Both the position numbers and the translations under genes were made by a program. DNA of 5,783 bases from Verrucomicrobiota bacterium (GTDB lineage Bacteria > Verrucomicrobiota > Verrucomicrobiia > Opitutales > Opitutaceae): the NCBI GenBank assembly GCA_023447015.1, contig JAEXPG010000456.1:1-5783 (forward strand), read 5' to 3'. The notes beneath the pieces were generated by a model that had not been told where the DNA came from, did not search any database, and saw only the letters and a list, made by a program, of their open reading frames with translations. Position 1 is the first letter of the stretch; every line of letters starts with the position of its first letter. Shown here in pieces: positions 5,730 through 5,783 of the stretch.

Positions 5730-5783
5730 ATGCAAAGCATCGACATCGAACTCGACATGGCCCGGACCTGTTTCGGCGAGCTC
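5730..5783 (+). CDS. Start of a protein gene of unknown function (3' end outside window)
   Basis: An ATG at 5730 opens an 18-codon frame that runs off the window, reading MQSIDIELDMARTCFGEL. Third positions are almost all G or C, as in the other genes here. It lies well downstream of a strong rightward terminator, so it should have its own promoter in 5603-5729. The leader (CAATTTTTCCTTCC) is pyrimidine-rich and has no Shine-Dalgarno, like the other rightward starts. Too little protein is visible to name a family, and the true start could differ. Confidence 0.5.
   Translation, partial: MQSIDIELDMARTCFGEL

Overview
The window is GC-rich DNA with strongly GC-biased third codon positions. It carries five complete protein genes, two partial genes at the edges, three convincing intrinsic terminators and one candidate structured RNA. 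The gene set and protein style fit a Verrucomicrobiota bacterium, perhaps an Opitutales relative. The pointers are a LysR regulator with the lineage-style N-terminus 'HHLELFYHVARAGGIS', a GH20-like hydrolase with the 'LNTDWGDRGH' signature, and translation starts without Shine-Dalgarno sequences. This placement is inference from family resemblance, not a database result. I see no mobile element, CRISPR array, tRNA or rRNA.

Left part (1-1897). The 3' portion of a glycoside hydrolase family 20-type gene runs rightward and ends at 946. It converges on a LysR-type regulator gene read leftward (1897 to 998). A repeat-rich hairpin sequence lies at the junction.

Middle (2039-3440). Two leftward genes lie upstream of the LysR gene. 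The nearer one is a PLP-dependent class IV aminotransferase (2968 to 2039). It lies 141 bp ahead of the LysR start, so the regulator may be co-transcribed with it or may control it. The farther one is a 125-residue basic DNA-binding protein with a coiled-coil-like N-terminus and a C-terminal helix-turn-helix (3440 to 3063). A strong leftward terminator (3038 to 3010) separates it from the aminotransferase.

Right part (3441-5783). A 252-bp divergent intergenic region leads to a rightward 34-residue Lys/Arg-rich microprotein gene (3693-3797) with its own terminator. Next comes rimO (3921-5333), the radical-SAM enzyme that methylthiolates ribosomal protein S12. The 396 bp between rimO and the next start codon (5730) hold no convincing protein gene. 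They do hold a possible promoter, overlapping inverted repeats, a set of nested complementary segments that could fold into a rod-like RNA, and a very strong rightward terminator. This is the best candidate for an unannotated element: a roughly 215-nt non-coding RNA with a 6S-like layout. A new rightward reading frame of unknown function begins at 5730 and leaves the window.

The genes do not form one obvious pathway. Two weak functional themes are the aminotransferase/LysR pair, and ribosome-related functions around rimO and the very basic microprotein.
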